This document shows, one piece after another, positions 17,547 to 26,858 of a stretch of 64,000 nt of DNA. The stretch is from Xanthocytophaga agilis (GTDB lineage Bacteria; Bacteroidota; Bacteroidia; Cytophagales; 172606-1): assembly GCF_030068605.1 (NCBI RefSeq), contig NZ_JASJOU010000001.1, positions 124,001 to 188,000 on the forward strand, given 5' to 3'. How positions within the stretch are numbered: the first letter of the stretch is position 1; each line of letters starts with the position of its first letter. Position numbers and translations under genes: made by a program. The notes below the pieces were generated by a model, which worked only from the letters and a program-made list of their open reading frames with translations, had not been told where the DNA came from and made no database searches.

Positions 17547-20525
17547 CTATGCGAGATTTGGTAAAGGTAAAGAGAAAGTAAAGGTAGTGCCTTGATTAAG
17601 TTCACTGGAAACCCAGATTTGCCCTCCATGTTTTTCTACAAACCCTTTGCAAAGTTCAAGGCCTATGCCTGAGCCTTTCTCTCCATGGGTACCATACGTA
17701 GTAAAGTTGGTGTGTTTTTGAAAAAGTTTTTCCAGGTTTTGGGGACTTATGCCTACTCCATGGTCCTTCACAGAAAATAGTATCATACTATCTTGTTGGC
17801 TGGCTGTTAAAATAATTTCTCCGCCTGATTTAGAGAACTTGATAGCATTGGACAACAGATTCCGGAGTATTACCTTAAGCATAGATTCATCTGTAAAGGC
17901 AACTAGATCTGGGGCAATCTGGTTCGTAATCACAATATTCTTTGCTAGTATCTGATATTGATTGTGTTCTAAAATGGATTTTGCAATATGCAATACAGTA
18001 CAAAGCCCCGGTTCAAATGATACTTTCTGAAACTGACTCTGAGCCCAGAGTAAAAGATCTTCCAGTAAGTCTTTTGCATTGACCGAACAAAGCTGAGATA
18101 GGGATAACAGTTCTTGTAAATCAGGAGCTAGTGATTCATTAGAGGAAAGTGAAAACTCCAGAAGTGTATTAATTTTTCCGATTAATCCCCGTAAATCATG
18201 TGCAATGACAGAAAACAGTTTATCCTTTTGTAAGTTTGAAGCTACTAGTTCATCTAACAACAGATTTATTTTTTGTTCTCTTTTCTTAAGCTGAGAAATA
18301 TCCTGAATAAAAGACCATACGTATTCTTCCCCTTTCCGGTTTTTTATAATGATTCCAGCCATTAATACTGCAATCCGTTCGCTGGATTTGGTAATATACT
18401 CTTTCTCATATGGTCCATATTGTCCTGTTTCTCCGGCAAGTATAATCTGAGCTTTATCGCTATCTTCATATTCGGGAGGCGTCAGGTCTATAAACGTCAT
18501 ACTTTTGAGCTCTTCCCTGGAGTAGCCAGTACTTTCTGCAAAGGCATTGTTAAATTCTACATACCTCCCTGTTGAAGGTTCTGTTAATACCATGCCTACA
18601 GGAGACAGATTGAACATAGTTCGAAATTTCTCTTCATTCTCTTTTATCTGTTCTTCTGTTTGTTTGCGGGATGTAATATCTTCTGTAAAAAGTAGAATTC
18701 CACCTACTTGTCCTTCTAAAGTATACCAGGGACGAGCCTCCCAGCGCATCCAAACAGCTGTTCCGTCTTCGCGTAAAATGTATTCTTCTTCACTGGATTC
18801 TACATTTCCTGCCAGACAACTGTCATGGCTAGTTCGGTGCATTTCGGCTATAAATGGAAGTAACTGATAATGATTTTGTCCCAGATAATTCTCTGGATCC
18901 AATCCATAATAAATTAACCAACGTTCACTGGCTGCCAGATAATCTAACTGGGTATCCAGCATAGCCAATGAAGAAGGTGATTGACTAATGAATAATTGTA
19001 GTTGGGTTTTGCTTTGCTGCAACAGTCTTTCTGCTTCTTTCCGGTCTGTAATATCCCGAGCTATGGCGTATATCTTCTCATTTTTAGTCACAGAGGTCCA
19101 TTCTAACCACAAATACTGACCATCTTTTGTGCGGTATCGATTGGTAAAATGCAGGGTTGGTATACCAAGATTCAACGTTTGCAGTTCTGCCTGTGTAGAT
19201 TCCAGATCATCGGGATGAATGAGCTCCAGAAATGGAATAGCTAGAACCTCTTCTTTGGAAAACCCAAGCATTTTAGTAAATGCCGGGCTCACCTGAATAA
19301 AATATCCTTCAAAGTTTGCAATGTTAAGTGCGTCAACAGAAATTTCAAAATAGGTTTGTAGTTCTTCCTGTACTTTTTTCTGCTCCTGAATATTTTGAGT
19401 GGCACCTCGCAGACCTGTTATCTTTCCTGTATTGTCAAATATGGGTTTGCCGAGAGTTCGTACCCAAATAATATCTCCTTTGCCAGTGATAATCTGAAAT
19501 TCTTCATTCCATGGCTTGCCAGTTTCTATGGCTTCTTTTACCTTTTGTTGTATCAAGGAGGTATAAGGTGGAATAAAACGACTCAGAACCTGGTCTAATG
19601 TAGGTGTAAAATCGTCTGGCATTTGCCAGATATCATACAATGCCTGTGACCAACGAAGCGATTGAGTTGCAAGATCATACTCCCAACCTCCTGCTTTGGA
19701 CATTTTAGAAACTTCCTGTAATAGGAATTCACTTTCAGCCAGTTCCAGTTGCAGCAACTTCTTCTCTGTGATATCAATAATAGAGCCACACATCTGAATG
19801 GGCTTGTTCTGGTTGTTAAACAGTGCTTTACCAGATGTTTCAAACCAATAATATGTACTATCCTTATGCTTTAGACGAATTTCCAGTTTATATGGAGAGG
19901 CTGTTTCCAGATGTAGTTTGATAGCTTTCTCAACCTGCTCTTTATCTTCAGGATGAAGGAGTACATTCATGAACGTGTCGTAGGAAGGAATAACATCACT
20001 TTCCTGATAACCCAATAATTGATAAAATTTAGTTGACCACCAGGTTTTCCCGCTTTCCATATCCCATTCCCATATACCGGCATCAATACCATCTACAATC
20101 AACTCTAATCTTTGATTACTTTTTTTAACCTCTTCCTGTATTTTCATCAAGGAGGATATATCGAAATATATACCTGTAAATAGAGTAGGTTTACCCTGAG
20201 TATCCCACTTGGCTATCTGACCTTTACTTAGGACATGCATAATGGACCCATCTTTATGCCGAAAGCGTAGTGTGGCTTCATACGGAATTTTGCCATCACT
20301 ATGAAGATAATTGGTCAAAGATTCCTGAGCTACTTCCAGATCTTCCTGAAAAACCAGCTGCCTCCAGTGATTGGATAGTTCGTTGGAATCCGTGATTTCA
20401 TAACCTAACTTTTTATAAAAGTAAGGATCTACAAAAACGTGGTTTGTCAGTATATGCCATTCCCAATAATCTGGAATAGTATTTACAAGAATTGGGAATA
20501 AGTTTTGGGTGTCAGAATTCATCAT
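17547..20525 (-). CDS. Multi-PAS hybrid-less sensor histidine kinase
   Basis: Sensor kinase of 992 residues without predicted membrane segments, so probably a cytoplasmic sensor. About six PAS/PAC units run in tandem (approximate residues 15-130, 140-255, 265-385, 390-500, 510-625 and 635-755), several with the WEWD or W-x-Y-D entry of PAS_3 domains. The dimerisation and phosphoacceptor domain has H776 in VIAHDLRGLIGKIN. The ATPase domain has an N box LLSNAIKFS and G boxes DHGVGISPQ and GEKGSGIGLELCKGFVEKHGG. There is no receiver domain and no response regulator gene in the window, so it is an orphan kinase. The HDLRG form of the H box is common in Bacteroidota. Signal and partner unknown. 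Confidence 0.93.
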   Translation of the reverse strand: MMNSDTQNLFPILVNTIPDYWEWHILTNHVFVDPYFYKKLGYEITDSNELSNHWRQLVFQEDLEVAQESLTNYLHSDGKIPYEATLRFRHKDGSIMHVLSKGQIAKWDTQGKPTLFTGIYFDISSLMKIQEEVKKSNQRLELIVDGIDAGIWEWDMESGKTWWSTKFYQLLGYQESDVIPSYDTFMNVLLHPEDKEQVEKAIKLHLETASPYKLEIRLKHKDSTYYWFETSGKALFNNQNKPIQMCGSIIDITEKKLLQLELAESEFLLQEVSKMSKAGGWEYDLATQSLRWSQALYDIWQMPDDFTPTLDQVLSRFIPPYTSLIQQKVKEAIETGKPWNEEFQIITGKGDIIWVRTLGKPIFDNTGKITGLRGATQNIQEQKKVQEELQTYFEISVDALNIANFEGYFIQVSPAFTKMLGFSKEEVLAIPFLELIHPDDLESTQAELQTLNLGIPTLHFTNRYRTKDGQYLWLEWTSVTKNEKIYAIARDITDRKEAERLLQQSKTQLQLFISQSPSSLAMLDTQLDYLAASERWLIYYGLDPENYLGQNHYQLLPFIAEMHRTSHDSCLAGNVESSEEEYILREDGTAVWMRWEARPWYTLEGQVGGILLFTEDITSRKQTEEQIKENEEKFRTMFNLSPVGMVLTEPSTGRYVEFNNAFAESTGYSREELKSMTFIDLTPPEYEDSDKAQIILAGETGQYGPYEKEYITKSSERIAVLMAGIIIKNRKGEEYVWSFIQDISQLKKREQKINLLLDELVASNLQKDKLFSVIAHDLRGLIGKINTLLEFSLSSNESLAPDLQELLSLSQLCSVNAKDLLEDLLLWAQSQFQKVSFEPGLCTVLHIAKSILEHNQYQILAKNIVITNQIAPDLVAFTDESMLKVILRNLLSNAIKFSKSGGEIILTASQQDSMILFSVKDHGVGISPQNLEKLFQKHTNFTTYGTHGEKGSGIGLELCKGFVEKHGGQIWVSSELNQGTTFTFSLPLPNLA

Positions 20526-20848
20526 TCGTGGATAGAGCTTACCCGACAGAGTTGTAGAGATGCAGATCTTGTATGGATACAGAAAAAAAGGTGCTCATAT
20601 AGGACTATTCAAATAAACGAAAAAAAAATGAAAAAGCAATACGTTGACTTTCAAATATAAAAAGAAGAAATGAGGGTGGTTGGCTTAGATGAGAATAGGA
20701 CTTTATCCTGAATAAAGTGTAGGAGTGATGTAGATAATTAACAGTAGAAAATATTCACAGAAAAATGTATAGGACGCTTTCCACTGTTAAAATATCAACA
20801 CAGCTAAATTAAGAAACTTACTTTTTATTGTTTTCTATAACAGAAATG
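20526..20848. other. 323-bp intergenic region upstream of the PAS kinase
   Basis: AT-rich. It contains one exact minus-strand -7 box, TATATTTG at 20652-20659, about 127 bp upstream of the kinase ATG, but without a TTG at -33. Nothing else is evident, and no clear terminator was seen for the upstream gene that ends at 20849. Confidence 0.45.
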
Positions 20849-23767
20849 TCAGAAGCCTATGTCTATGACGAGTGGCTGTATAATGATATCTCCCAACTGA
20901 AGACGATACACTGTGCGAAACCCAAGTTCCAGCTGAGGTAATAAACGCATAAAGTTGAAATCGGCAGATATATCTACTCCTATAGAAGTCAACTCTGCAC
21001 TTGCATTGCCAGTGGATAGACGTCCATAATCGGCAAAGAGATTGCCTTTAATCCGCTGTATATAGAACCATCTGCCTAATGTCCAGTCAGGATAAAAGAT
21101 AGGAAAACGATAATCAGCATATACGCCAGTATAATAGGTTGAGTTTGTATAAGATTGTCCTCTTACAAAGACGATAGGAGCTGCAAACCGATAGTTTTGA
21201 CGTGTGGCACTCACATCTTCGTATTTGAAATTACCTCTGAGTAAGAATCCATGATGTTTGGCTAGTCCTGGAAAGAATAAACCACCCTGGACTGTATATT
21301 GAGTTCCTGTAAAATCACTGCCTGGCAATGTGTGACGGTATTGTGAGGTAAGTGTTTGTCCCCATCTGGGAAATACATCCCGTAAGGCTTGTTTGCGCAA
21401 TCTGTTATATTGTAGCGCATATCGCATATCATATAAAGATCCATTGCTTTGTTCGCTATAAGATCGGGCTGTAAAATCATAATCTGTTACTTTTGTATAG
21501 CCACTATAAACAGATAGCACCAGACTTTCTCTAAATTTTGAGCGAGTAAATGTGAGCGGTAAACGAACACCTCCGGAGATGCTGGTTTCTCTCCATATAT
21601 CTGTACGAGTACTATCCAAAGGTAATTTACGATCTACATACCCGGTTCCACTTCGACTTCCGCTGGATACATTTAAATCCAGTACAGGATATAAGCCCTG
21701 ATAGCTAATATTTCCTATATAACTAGCTGTTCGTTGATTGGCATCATATCCAATTCCTGTTTGAATGGCTGTAGTACTTAAAATATCCTGAGACGAAATA
21801 CCGACAAAAAAGTCACTGCCAGTACTGTTTACCACAGGTCCCCAGCTATAAGGATTAATCAGATTGGCTAGTTTGCTGTATGGCTTTATGGTATAAGAAT
21901 CATGGCTGGTCATTCTTAACAGGTTTTTCTCTCCTTCCTGTAGAAGTAGTGGGCGATAGAAGGAAACTGTACGATTTGCTAGGTCCTCCAATGGTTGCCA
22001 GGAAGAAGGGTCGTTCTGCATGGTAGCAATACGAAACCCGTTTGGTGTAAAGTCATTGAACGCAATTTCTTTGCCATCAGGAGAGATTGTTGCATTGTAT
22101 GCTCCAAACTTTCGGGAAGTGACCTGATACTTTTTACCTGTAGGAGCATGAAGTGCATAAATATTGTCAATACCTGTAAAAGGTGAATTATAATAAATAT
22201 ACTCACCATGTTTAACAGGATGCGACACGTTTTCATCTCCAAATGGAAATGATTGTTTTGTTCTGTTCTTTAGATCAAATAATACAATACTTTTACTATT
22301 TTCCTGAAGAATGACAGACGTAATATAATTACCATCCGAAGAAAATCGTGGTAGTTGAAAAAGAGGGTGCTCGGAGGCATTAAATCCCTCATTCAACCAT
22401 TGAGATAAATCCGTTTGAACTATTTGACCAGTTTGTGTATCCAATAATTGTAAAGAAGACTGGTTTTGAGCAGTGTATTCTACTGCAAGTATGGTTTTCC
22501 CATCAGGTGAAAGCGAAGGTGCAAACAATTTCGTTCTGCGCGTAATTCTACGAATTTTTTGTGAAGACAGATCATACAATTTGATTACAGCATAGTCTCT
22601 CATATTCCAGCGGGGATCAAACCCATGTTCTGTCCATACAATCTTGCTATCAGCTACAGATAACATACCATTGGATGGATTGGATGCATGGCTGGTAAAT
22701 TCTACAATACCAGGAGTAAACAATTTCTCTTCTATTGCTTTTCCATTTTCCATTTTTTTCAGAGAAACATATGTTTCTATATCTCCAATTCCTGATTTAC
22801 GGCATACAATAGTGGTATTGTCCAGATATTGAGGAAACTCGTAATTCGTCATTACTTTGTTACGGGCAGTAGGCAGGAGAGTGGCTTGTGTCTCATTGAG
22901 CTGGTTTAGTTGATTACGCCATAACCCTGCCAGTTCTTTAGCGGCTTCGTGATACAGTTGTTCCACCTTCATTCCTGTTTCTTTACGGATAGCTCCTGAG
23001 AATGAAAAGGGTTCAAGAGGGAATTTATAATGACGCGTAAGTATTTTACCCCAGGCATCTCCTTCATAATGGCGTCTTAAATAAGAGGATAGAAAGTATC
23101 CAGATACATAGTGATTGGGTATATAATCTTTATATGAACGACAGGTTGCTTTTGAATACGAAAATTCGCTGCCTGTAAGTAACCGGGTTCGAAATTCGAG
23201 GTCAAAACGTGGAATACGACCTCGACCACCCGATGTTAAGGCTGTTTCAGTACTCACAGCATCTCCTTCCCAGAACCAGTTGGGTACGGTAAGACTAATA
23301 ACTCCCAATGCATTGTTTCCAAATATCCAGTAAGCTCCTTTGGTAAACCCAGTGAGCATCTTATCATATTGTACCACATGCCGAAATTCATGTACTGACA
23401 GGAGACCCAGCCAGTTATTGGTTCCGGCTAGGGTTGGGTCCTGAGGTGGTGTTGTGAAAAATTCAGAGTGCCGCGGAAACATAGTAACAAAACCATTGGA
23501 GATAGTAGTCTGGTTTTGCAATACAACGGATAGCTTTCGGGGTTGCTTTCCTAGTGTGTGAGATACCGATGCGTAATTGGTCTGTAGTAGATTGGCTGTA
23601 TATTGAGCTATACTATCTAATCCTCTGGGATAGATAATACGGAAACGAGGTGTTTGTAGCTGATTCCATCGAATACTGGTTGGATTCTGTTCCAGGATAG
23701 AAAAAGTTTGTGCATGTAAACTGAGCAAAAACCAGAAAAATAAAGCAGACAGACAAATAGGTTTCAT
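20849..23767 (-). CDS. Putative surface gluzincin with beta-propeller and barrel-like C-terminus
   Basis: Exported 972-residue protein with a signal peptide (MKPICLSALFFWFLLSLHAQ). The N-terminal domain has a zinc-peptidase-like HEFRH at 126-130 and a possible third ligand E167 in WFWEGDA, which resembles the gluzincin layout of HExxH plus a downstream WxxE. A central region (about 330-620) contains PD40/TolB-like repeats (SPDGKTILAVEYT, SSDGNYITSVIL, SPDGKEIAFNDFT). From about 650 to the C-terminus (ending in a hydrophobic Ile-Gly-Phe) the protein has alternating, aromatic-rich strands such as TASYIGNISYQGLYPVLDLNV, consistent with an outer-membrane barrel. I know no characterised protein with exactly this order. 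Protease activity is inferred from the motif only. Confidence 0.75.
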   Translation of the reverse strand: MKPICLSALFFWFLLSLHAQTFSILEQNPTSIRWNQLQTPRFRIIYPRGLDSIAQYTANLLQTNYASVSHTLGKQPRKLSVVLQNQTTISNGFVTMFPRHSEFFTTPPQDPTLAGTNNWLGLLSVHEFRHVVQYDKMLTGFTKGAYWIFGNNALGVISLTVPNWFWEGDAVSTETALTSGGRGRIPRFDLEFRTRLLTGSEFSYSKATCRSYKDYIPNHYVSGYFLSSYLRRHYEGDAWGKILTRHYKFPLEPFSFSGAIRKETGMKVEQLYHEAAKELAGLWRNQLNQLNETQATLLPTARNKVMTNYEFPQYLDNTTIVCRKSGIGDIETYVSLKKMENGKAIEEKLFTPGIVEFTSHASNPSNGMLSVADSKIVWTEHGFDPRWNMRDYAVIKLYDLSSQKIRRITRRTKLFAPSLSPDGKTILAVEYTAQNQSSLQLLDTQTGQIVQTDLSQWLNEGFNASEHPLFQLPRFSSDGNYITSVILQENSKSIVLFDLKNRTKQSFPFGDENVSHPVKHGEYIYYNSPFTGIDNIYALHAPTGKKYQVTSRKFGAYNATISPDGKEIAFNDFTPNGFRIATMQNDPSSWQPLEDLANRTVSFYRPLLLQEGEKNLLRMTSHDSYTIKPYSKLANLINPYSWGPVVNSTGSDFFVGISSQDILSTTAIQTGIGYDANQRTASYIGNISYQGLYPVLDLNVSSGSRSGTGYVDRKLPLDSTRTDIWRETSISGGVRLPLTFTRSKFRESLVLSVYSGYTKVTDYDFTARSYSEQSNGSLYDMRYALQYNRLRKQALRDVFPRWGQTLTSQYRHTLPGSDFTGTQYTVQGGLFFPGLAKHHGFLLRGNFKYEDVSATRQNYRFAAPIVFVRGQSYTNSTYYTGVYADYRFPIFYPDWTLGRWFYIQRIKGNLFADYGRLSTGNASAELTSIGVDISADFNFMRLLPQLELGFRTVYRLQLGDIIIQPLVIDIGF

Positions 23768-23880
23768 TAGAAATGAAGGATAAATCTTGGATGCAAAGGC
23801 AATGAATAGGATAAACTAATACATTGTTAGAATAGATGTACGAAAATGAGGCTTGGGAAACGTATGTGAATAGACTATAC

Positions 23881-24423
23881 TTAATATTCGTCTTTATCAA
23901 TTTTAGCACTTTGCTTAAAAGAAGCGATTTTCCCTGTTTGCGTTTGCGCAAGACCTTTAATATCAATATCCTTACCCTCTATAGTGGTTACTGTAATGCC
24001 TACCTTAGATGAATTAGATTGACTGTAATATTCTGAGTATACAGTATATTCTGTTCCTTTATTGGAAAATGAAAGCCAGTTAAGATCTTTTGCATCTGTT
24101 TCTTTACCACCTGTTCTCTGATAATAGCGAAAGGTAAATTTTTTCCAACTGGATTCATCCAACTGCTCCGGATATTGTAATTCGGTTTTAGCAGTTGTCC
24201 CAAATCTATATACCAGGTATTTATCTGACTTCTCTTTGCAGAGTGACACGGTCTTTTTGTTAGTCATCTGGAAGGAATATACATTGGTTTCATTTGCTGT
24301 ACACAAACAATTGCAGGGTTGCTGAGCAACAGCAGTTAGACACAAGCATGTGCAAATGAAGAAAAGACAAAATTTCATAGAATGGTATAGTAAAACTTTG
24401 TGAGTGAGTTTCTTGAAGTTCAT
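23881..24423 (-). CDS. Small secreted hypothetical protein
   Basis: I do not recognise this family. A hydrophobic Cys-rich signal segment (MKFCLFFICTCLCLTAVAQ) begins at an internal ATG at 24378. The upstream ATG at 24423 adds 15 residues and still fits a candidate -7 box at 24443-24450, so the start is unresolved. The mature part begins with QPCNCLCTANETNVYSF, whose Cys pairs suggest disulphides or metal binding, and then looks like a small beta-rich domain (SSWKKFTFRYYQRTGG, EYTVYSEYYSQSNSSKVGI). It lies 113 bp upstream of the gluzincin gene on the same strand and could be co-transcribed with it. Confidence 0.6.
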   Translation of the reverse strand: MNFKKLTHKVLLYHSMKFCLFFICTCLCLTAVAQQPCNCLCTANETNVYSFQMTNKKTVSLCKEKSDKYLVYRFGTTAKTELQYPEQLDESSWKKFTFRYYQRTGGKETDAKDLNWLSFSNKGTEYTVYSEYYSQSNSSKVGITVTTIEGKDIDIKGLAQTQTGKIASFKQSAKIDKDEY

Positions 24424-24442
24424 GTTTCCGGCTCGTTAGTAG

Positions 24443-24450
24443 CAAAACTA
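24443..24450 (-). promoter_or_regulatory. Candidate -7 box (TAGTTTTG) for the 23881-24423 gene
   Basis: Exact TAnnTTTG match on the minus strand about 20 bp upstream of ATG 24423. No matching -33 TTG. Confidence 0.35.
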
Positions 24451-24465
24451 TCTGTTTTTGGGAAA

Positions 24466-24497
24466 AAGAAAAACCTCTGGCCACCGGCAGAGGTTTT
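24466..24497 (-). terminator. Terminator of the SDR gene
   Basis: Stem AAAACCTCTG / CAGAGGTTTT (24470-24479 and 24488-24497), loop GCCACCGG, with a T-rich run following on the minus strand. It lies 57 bp past the stop of the SDR gene. Confidence 0.8.
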
Positions 24498-24553
24498 GTA
24501 AGGATAAAGAGTGTAATCTGATGTTTAAGCTGTCTTTTTTTGTGGCAGGTTCT

Positions 24554-25156
24554 TTAGGCATATACTTTTAGTATTTTCCCTGTTATTGCACCTTCTGTAC
24601 TGCGTATATAGGCGTTTACGACTTTATTCATCGGTACAGGATCAATTCCGGGAAAACTTGCTCCATAACGTTCTACAGAGTCTTCTACTAATCCGGGACT
24701 TACCACATTGATACGTATGCCTCGTGTTAGTTCCAGTGATGCAGCTAGCACAAAGCTATTGATGCCTCCATTGAGCATAGCCACGCAAGACGAATTACGT
24801 ACGGGTTCTTCAGATAAGATTCCGGATGTTAAGGTAATTGATCCAGTGTCATTCAGATAATGTTGTCCAATCAATACAACATTGATCTGACCCATAAGTT
24901 TGTTTCTAATACCACTATACACATTTTCCTCTGTCATGGTCTCCAGTTTGCCATAGTATCCTGTTCCGGCTGTGCAGATACAGGCATCCAGTGAACCTAT
25001 TTGTTTGAAACCTGCTTCAATCGATTGTGCAGAGGTAATATCCATCTGAATGTCCCCACTGGTGCGACCTGCAGTGATAATTTCGTGTTTTGTCGATAAT
25101 GCCTGAGCTACTTTCTTGCCAATAGTGCCATTTGCACCAATAATCAGAATTTTCAT
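24554..25156 (-). CDS. Short-chain dehydrogenase-like protein lacking the YxxxK motif
   Basis: SDR-superfamily protein of 200 residues with a Rossmann nucleotide-binding motif GANGTIG at 7-13 and the ITAGRTSGDIQMDIT segment that would discriminate NADP. The Ser-bearing strand TLTSGILSEEP is present, but where classical SDRs have YxxxK the sequence reads SCVAMLNGGINSFV, with neither Tyr nor Lys. Small SDRs of this type are common in Bacteroidota and proteobacteria and their substrates are mostly unknown; the lack of the usual catalytic pair suggests altered chemistry or a non-catalytic role. Its own -7 box at 25181-25188 separates it from the AraC gene upstream. Confidence 0.82.
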   Translation of the reverse strand: MKILIIGANGTIGKKVAQALSTKHEIITAGRTSGDIQMDITSAQSIEAGFKQIGSLDACICTAGTGYYGKLETMTEENVYSGIRNKLMGQINVVLIGQHYLNDTGSITLTSGILSEEPVRNSSCVAMLNGGINSFVLAASLELTRGIRINVVSPGLVEDSVERYGASFPGIDPVPMNKVVNAYIRSTEGAITGKILKVYA

Positions 25157-25180
25157 ATTGTTTTACGTTTAAGGTTTCTG

Positions 25181-25188
25181 CAAAATTA
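25181..25188 (-). promoter_or_regulatory. Candidate -7 box (TAATTTTG) for the SDR gene
   Basis: Exact TAnnTTTG on the minus strand 25 bp upstream of the SDR ATG. A TTG occurs only 12 bp further upstream, closer than optimal. Confidence 0.4.
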
Positions 25189-25223
25189 TAGTGCACTGAA
25201 CAAACCCTGATAACGCAAAAAGC

Positions 25224-26084
25224 TCAAAGAATTGCCTGATTGGTTCGATTCTGAGCTGGGGTAAAGCCATAGTGCTTTTTAAAAATCCGGATAAAGTGAG
25301 ACACACTTTCAAATCCACAGGCAAAAGCTGTTTCTGAGACATTATGGCTGGTATTGTCTAATAATACACGGGCATGAGCCAGACGTTGCTGATTAATCCA
25401 TTTCTTTGGAGAGGAATGATAATGTGCCTGAAAGTCGCGCTTAAATGATGCCAGGCTTCTGCCTGAGAGACTAGCTAACTCTTCAAGCGTGACCGGATGG
25501 AACAGGTATTGCTGCATAACATACTCCAATTCCAACGGTACCTTGTCGGTAATAGATCTTATAAAAGATAATACAGAATCTTTATGTGCTCCAAGACTCA
25601 GCAGCATAAAAAGCTCCTGAACTTTCATTTGCAGTAATTGATCAATATGTGGATAGGGACGTTTGAAATATGCCATATATTGCATCTTGAAACTGTTAAG
25701 CAAATCGTCGGATGGTAGTAGCAGATATTCTTTGTCCATTTTGGGAAGGGTGGCAGAGAGTGGATTTTCATATAAGAATTCATTCAAAAGCTTATCAGTA
25801 AAATAAACCACCAGTGCTTCGTAGTTGATACCTTGTGGCACATAATCTGACATCGCATATATCCCTCTTTTTAATAACAAAATAGTTCCTGGTTCAACTA
25901 CAAGTGTTTCTTCCGGAAAATGCAGGAGCTTTTGACCTTGCAGAACAAACAATAACGAATGCTCTTTTATGAAGTAAGTGCGTTTGTGCTGAGCTTTCTG
26001 AACAATATATTTGGCAAAATAGGTATCACCAGCCATAAGGAAGGTAGAATTTTCATTTGTTTCCTGTGGACTTCTTGTCAACAT
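25224..26084 (-). CDS. AraC family transcriptional regulator
   Basis: DNA-binding activator-type regulator with an N-terminal cupin-like effector domain (about 15-150) and a C-terminal pair of helix-turn-helix motifs (about 185-280): VTLEELASLSGRSLASFKRDF and the classic signature NVSETAFACGFESVSHFIRIFKKHYGFTP. The frame opens at a TTG at 26105, but a TATCTTTG -7 box at 26116-26123 would leave only a few bases of leader, so the ATG at 26084 (286 residues) was chosen. The SDR gene just downstream is a natural candidate target. Effector unknown. Confidence 0.9.
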   Translation of the reverse strand: MLTRSPQETNENSTFLMAGDTYFAKYIVQKAQHKRTYFIKEHSLLFVLQGQKLLHFPEETLVVEPGTILLLKRGIYAMSDYVPQGINYEALVVYFTDKLLNEFLYENPLSATLPKMDKEYLLLPSDDLLNSFKMQYMAYFKRPYPHIDQLLQMKVQELFMLLSLGAHKDSVLSFIRSITDKVPLELEYVMQQYLFHPVTLEELASLSGRSLASFKRDFQAHYHSSPKKWINQQRLAHARVLLDNTSHNVSETAFACGFESVSHFIRIFKKHYGFTPAQNRTNQAIL

Positions 26085-26115
26085 TGCATAAAGGGAATAA
26101 AACAAAATAATAACC

Positions 26116-26165
26116 CAAAGATACTGAGAGGTACAAAGCTTCTCAAATGAGATGAAGTATCTTTG
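26116..26165. promoter_or_regulatory. Mirrored divergent promoter between the AraC and Crp/Fnr genes
   Basis: A 10-bp perfect inverted repeat, CAAAGATACT (26116-26125) and AGTATCTTTG (26156-26165), places an identical TATCTTTG -7 box on each strand, one for each divergent regulator gene, 30 bp apart. Leaders would be about 20-25 nt (AraC) and 15 nt (Crp). The symmetry could be incidental to two like promoters, or could also serve a shared regulator. Confidence 0.6.
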
Positions 26166-26186
26166 CTAATACTTACTATACATTAT

Positions 26187-26762
26187 ATGAAGCATGAAGC
26201 GCTTTTGAGGCATATCCGTCGATATGTAGAGTTAAACGAAGAAGAGCAGGATTTGATTGGTGTATATAGTAGCATACAGGAGTTCCGAAAGAAAGATTTT
26301 CTATTACATCTGGACCAGATATGTTCAGCTCATTTTTTTGTAGCAAAAGGTTGTTTAAGAGCTTTTCTAATCAATGAAAAAGGTCAGGAACAAATAACTC
26401 AGTTTGCTATTGAAAACTGGTGGATTACCAACTATGATAGCCTGGACAACCAAATACCTTCTTCATTAGCTATTCAGGCAGTTGAAAATACAGAGGTGAT
26501 TCGCATACATAAGAATGATTATGAGATGTTATTGCATAAGATTCCTAAGCTTGAACGCTATTTTCGTCTTGTATTGCAGAAAGCTTATGGAGCATCTCAG
26601 CGACGGATACAATACATTTACACACTCTCAGGAGAAGAACGATATCATCATTTCAATGAATCGTTTCCTGAATTCGTTCAGCGAATACCACAATACATGC
26701 TGGCCTCTTACCTAGGATTTACGCCTGAATTTTTAAGTAAAATACGTGCAAAGAAAATCTAG
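26187..26762 (+). CDS. Crp/Fnr family transcriptional regulator
   Basis: A 191-residue regulator with a cyclic-nucleotide-binding-like beta barrel (about 20-130; QEFRKKDFLLHLDQICSAHFFVAKGCLRAF, AVENTEVIRIHKNDYEMLL) and a C-terminal winged helix-turn-helix, RIPQYMLASYLGFTPEFLSKIRAKK. The frame opens at a TTG at 26163, which lies inside the -7 box, so the ATG at 26187 was chosen. No Fe-S cysteine cluster is present, so it is not a classical Fnr. The AhpD-like gene 96 bp downstream is the likely first target or operon partner, a pairing often seen in Bacteroidota. Confidence 0.88.
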   Translation: MKHEALLRHIRRYVELNEEEQDLIGVYSSIQEFRKKDFLLHLDQICSAHFFVAKGCLRAFLINEKGQEQITQFAIENWWITNYDSLDNQIPSSLAIQAVENTEVIRIHKNDYEMLLHKIPKLERYFRLVLQKAYGASQRRIQYIYTLSGEERYHHFNESFPEFVQRIPQYMLASYLGFTPEFLSKIRAKKI

Positions 26763-26858
26763 GTATCTTCATTTCTTGAACTAGATTAATTTTTTTCAGC
26801 TCGAACTAAGGCACTTTTGTGATGTATTGAATTACTCACCAACTAAACATCACATAGT

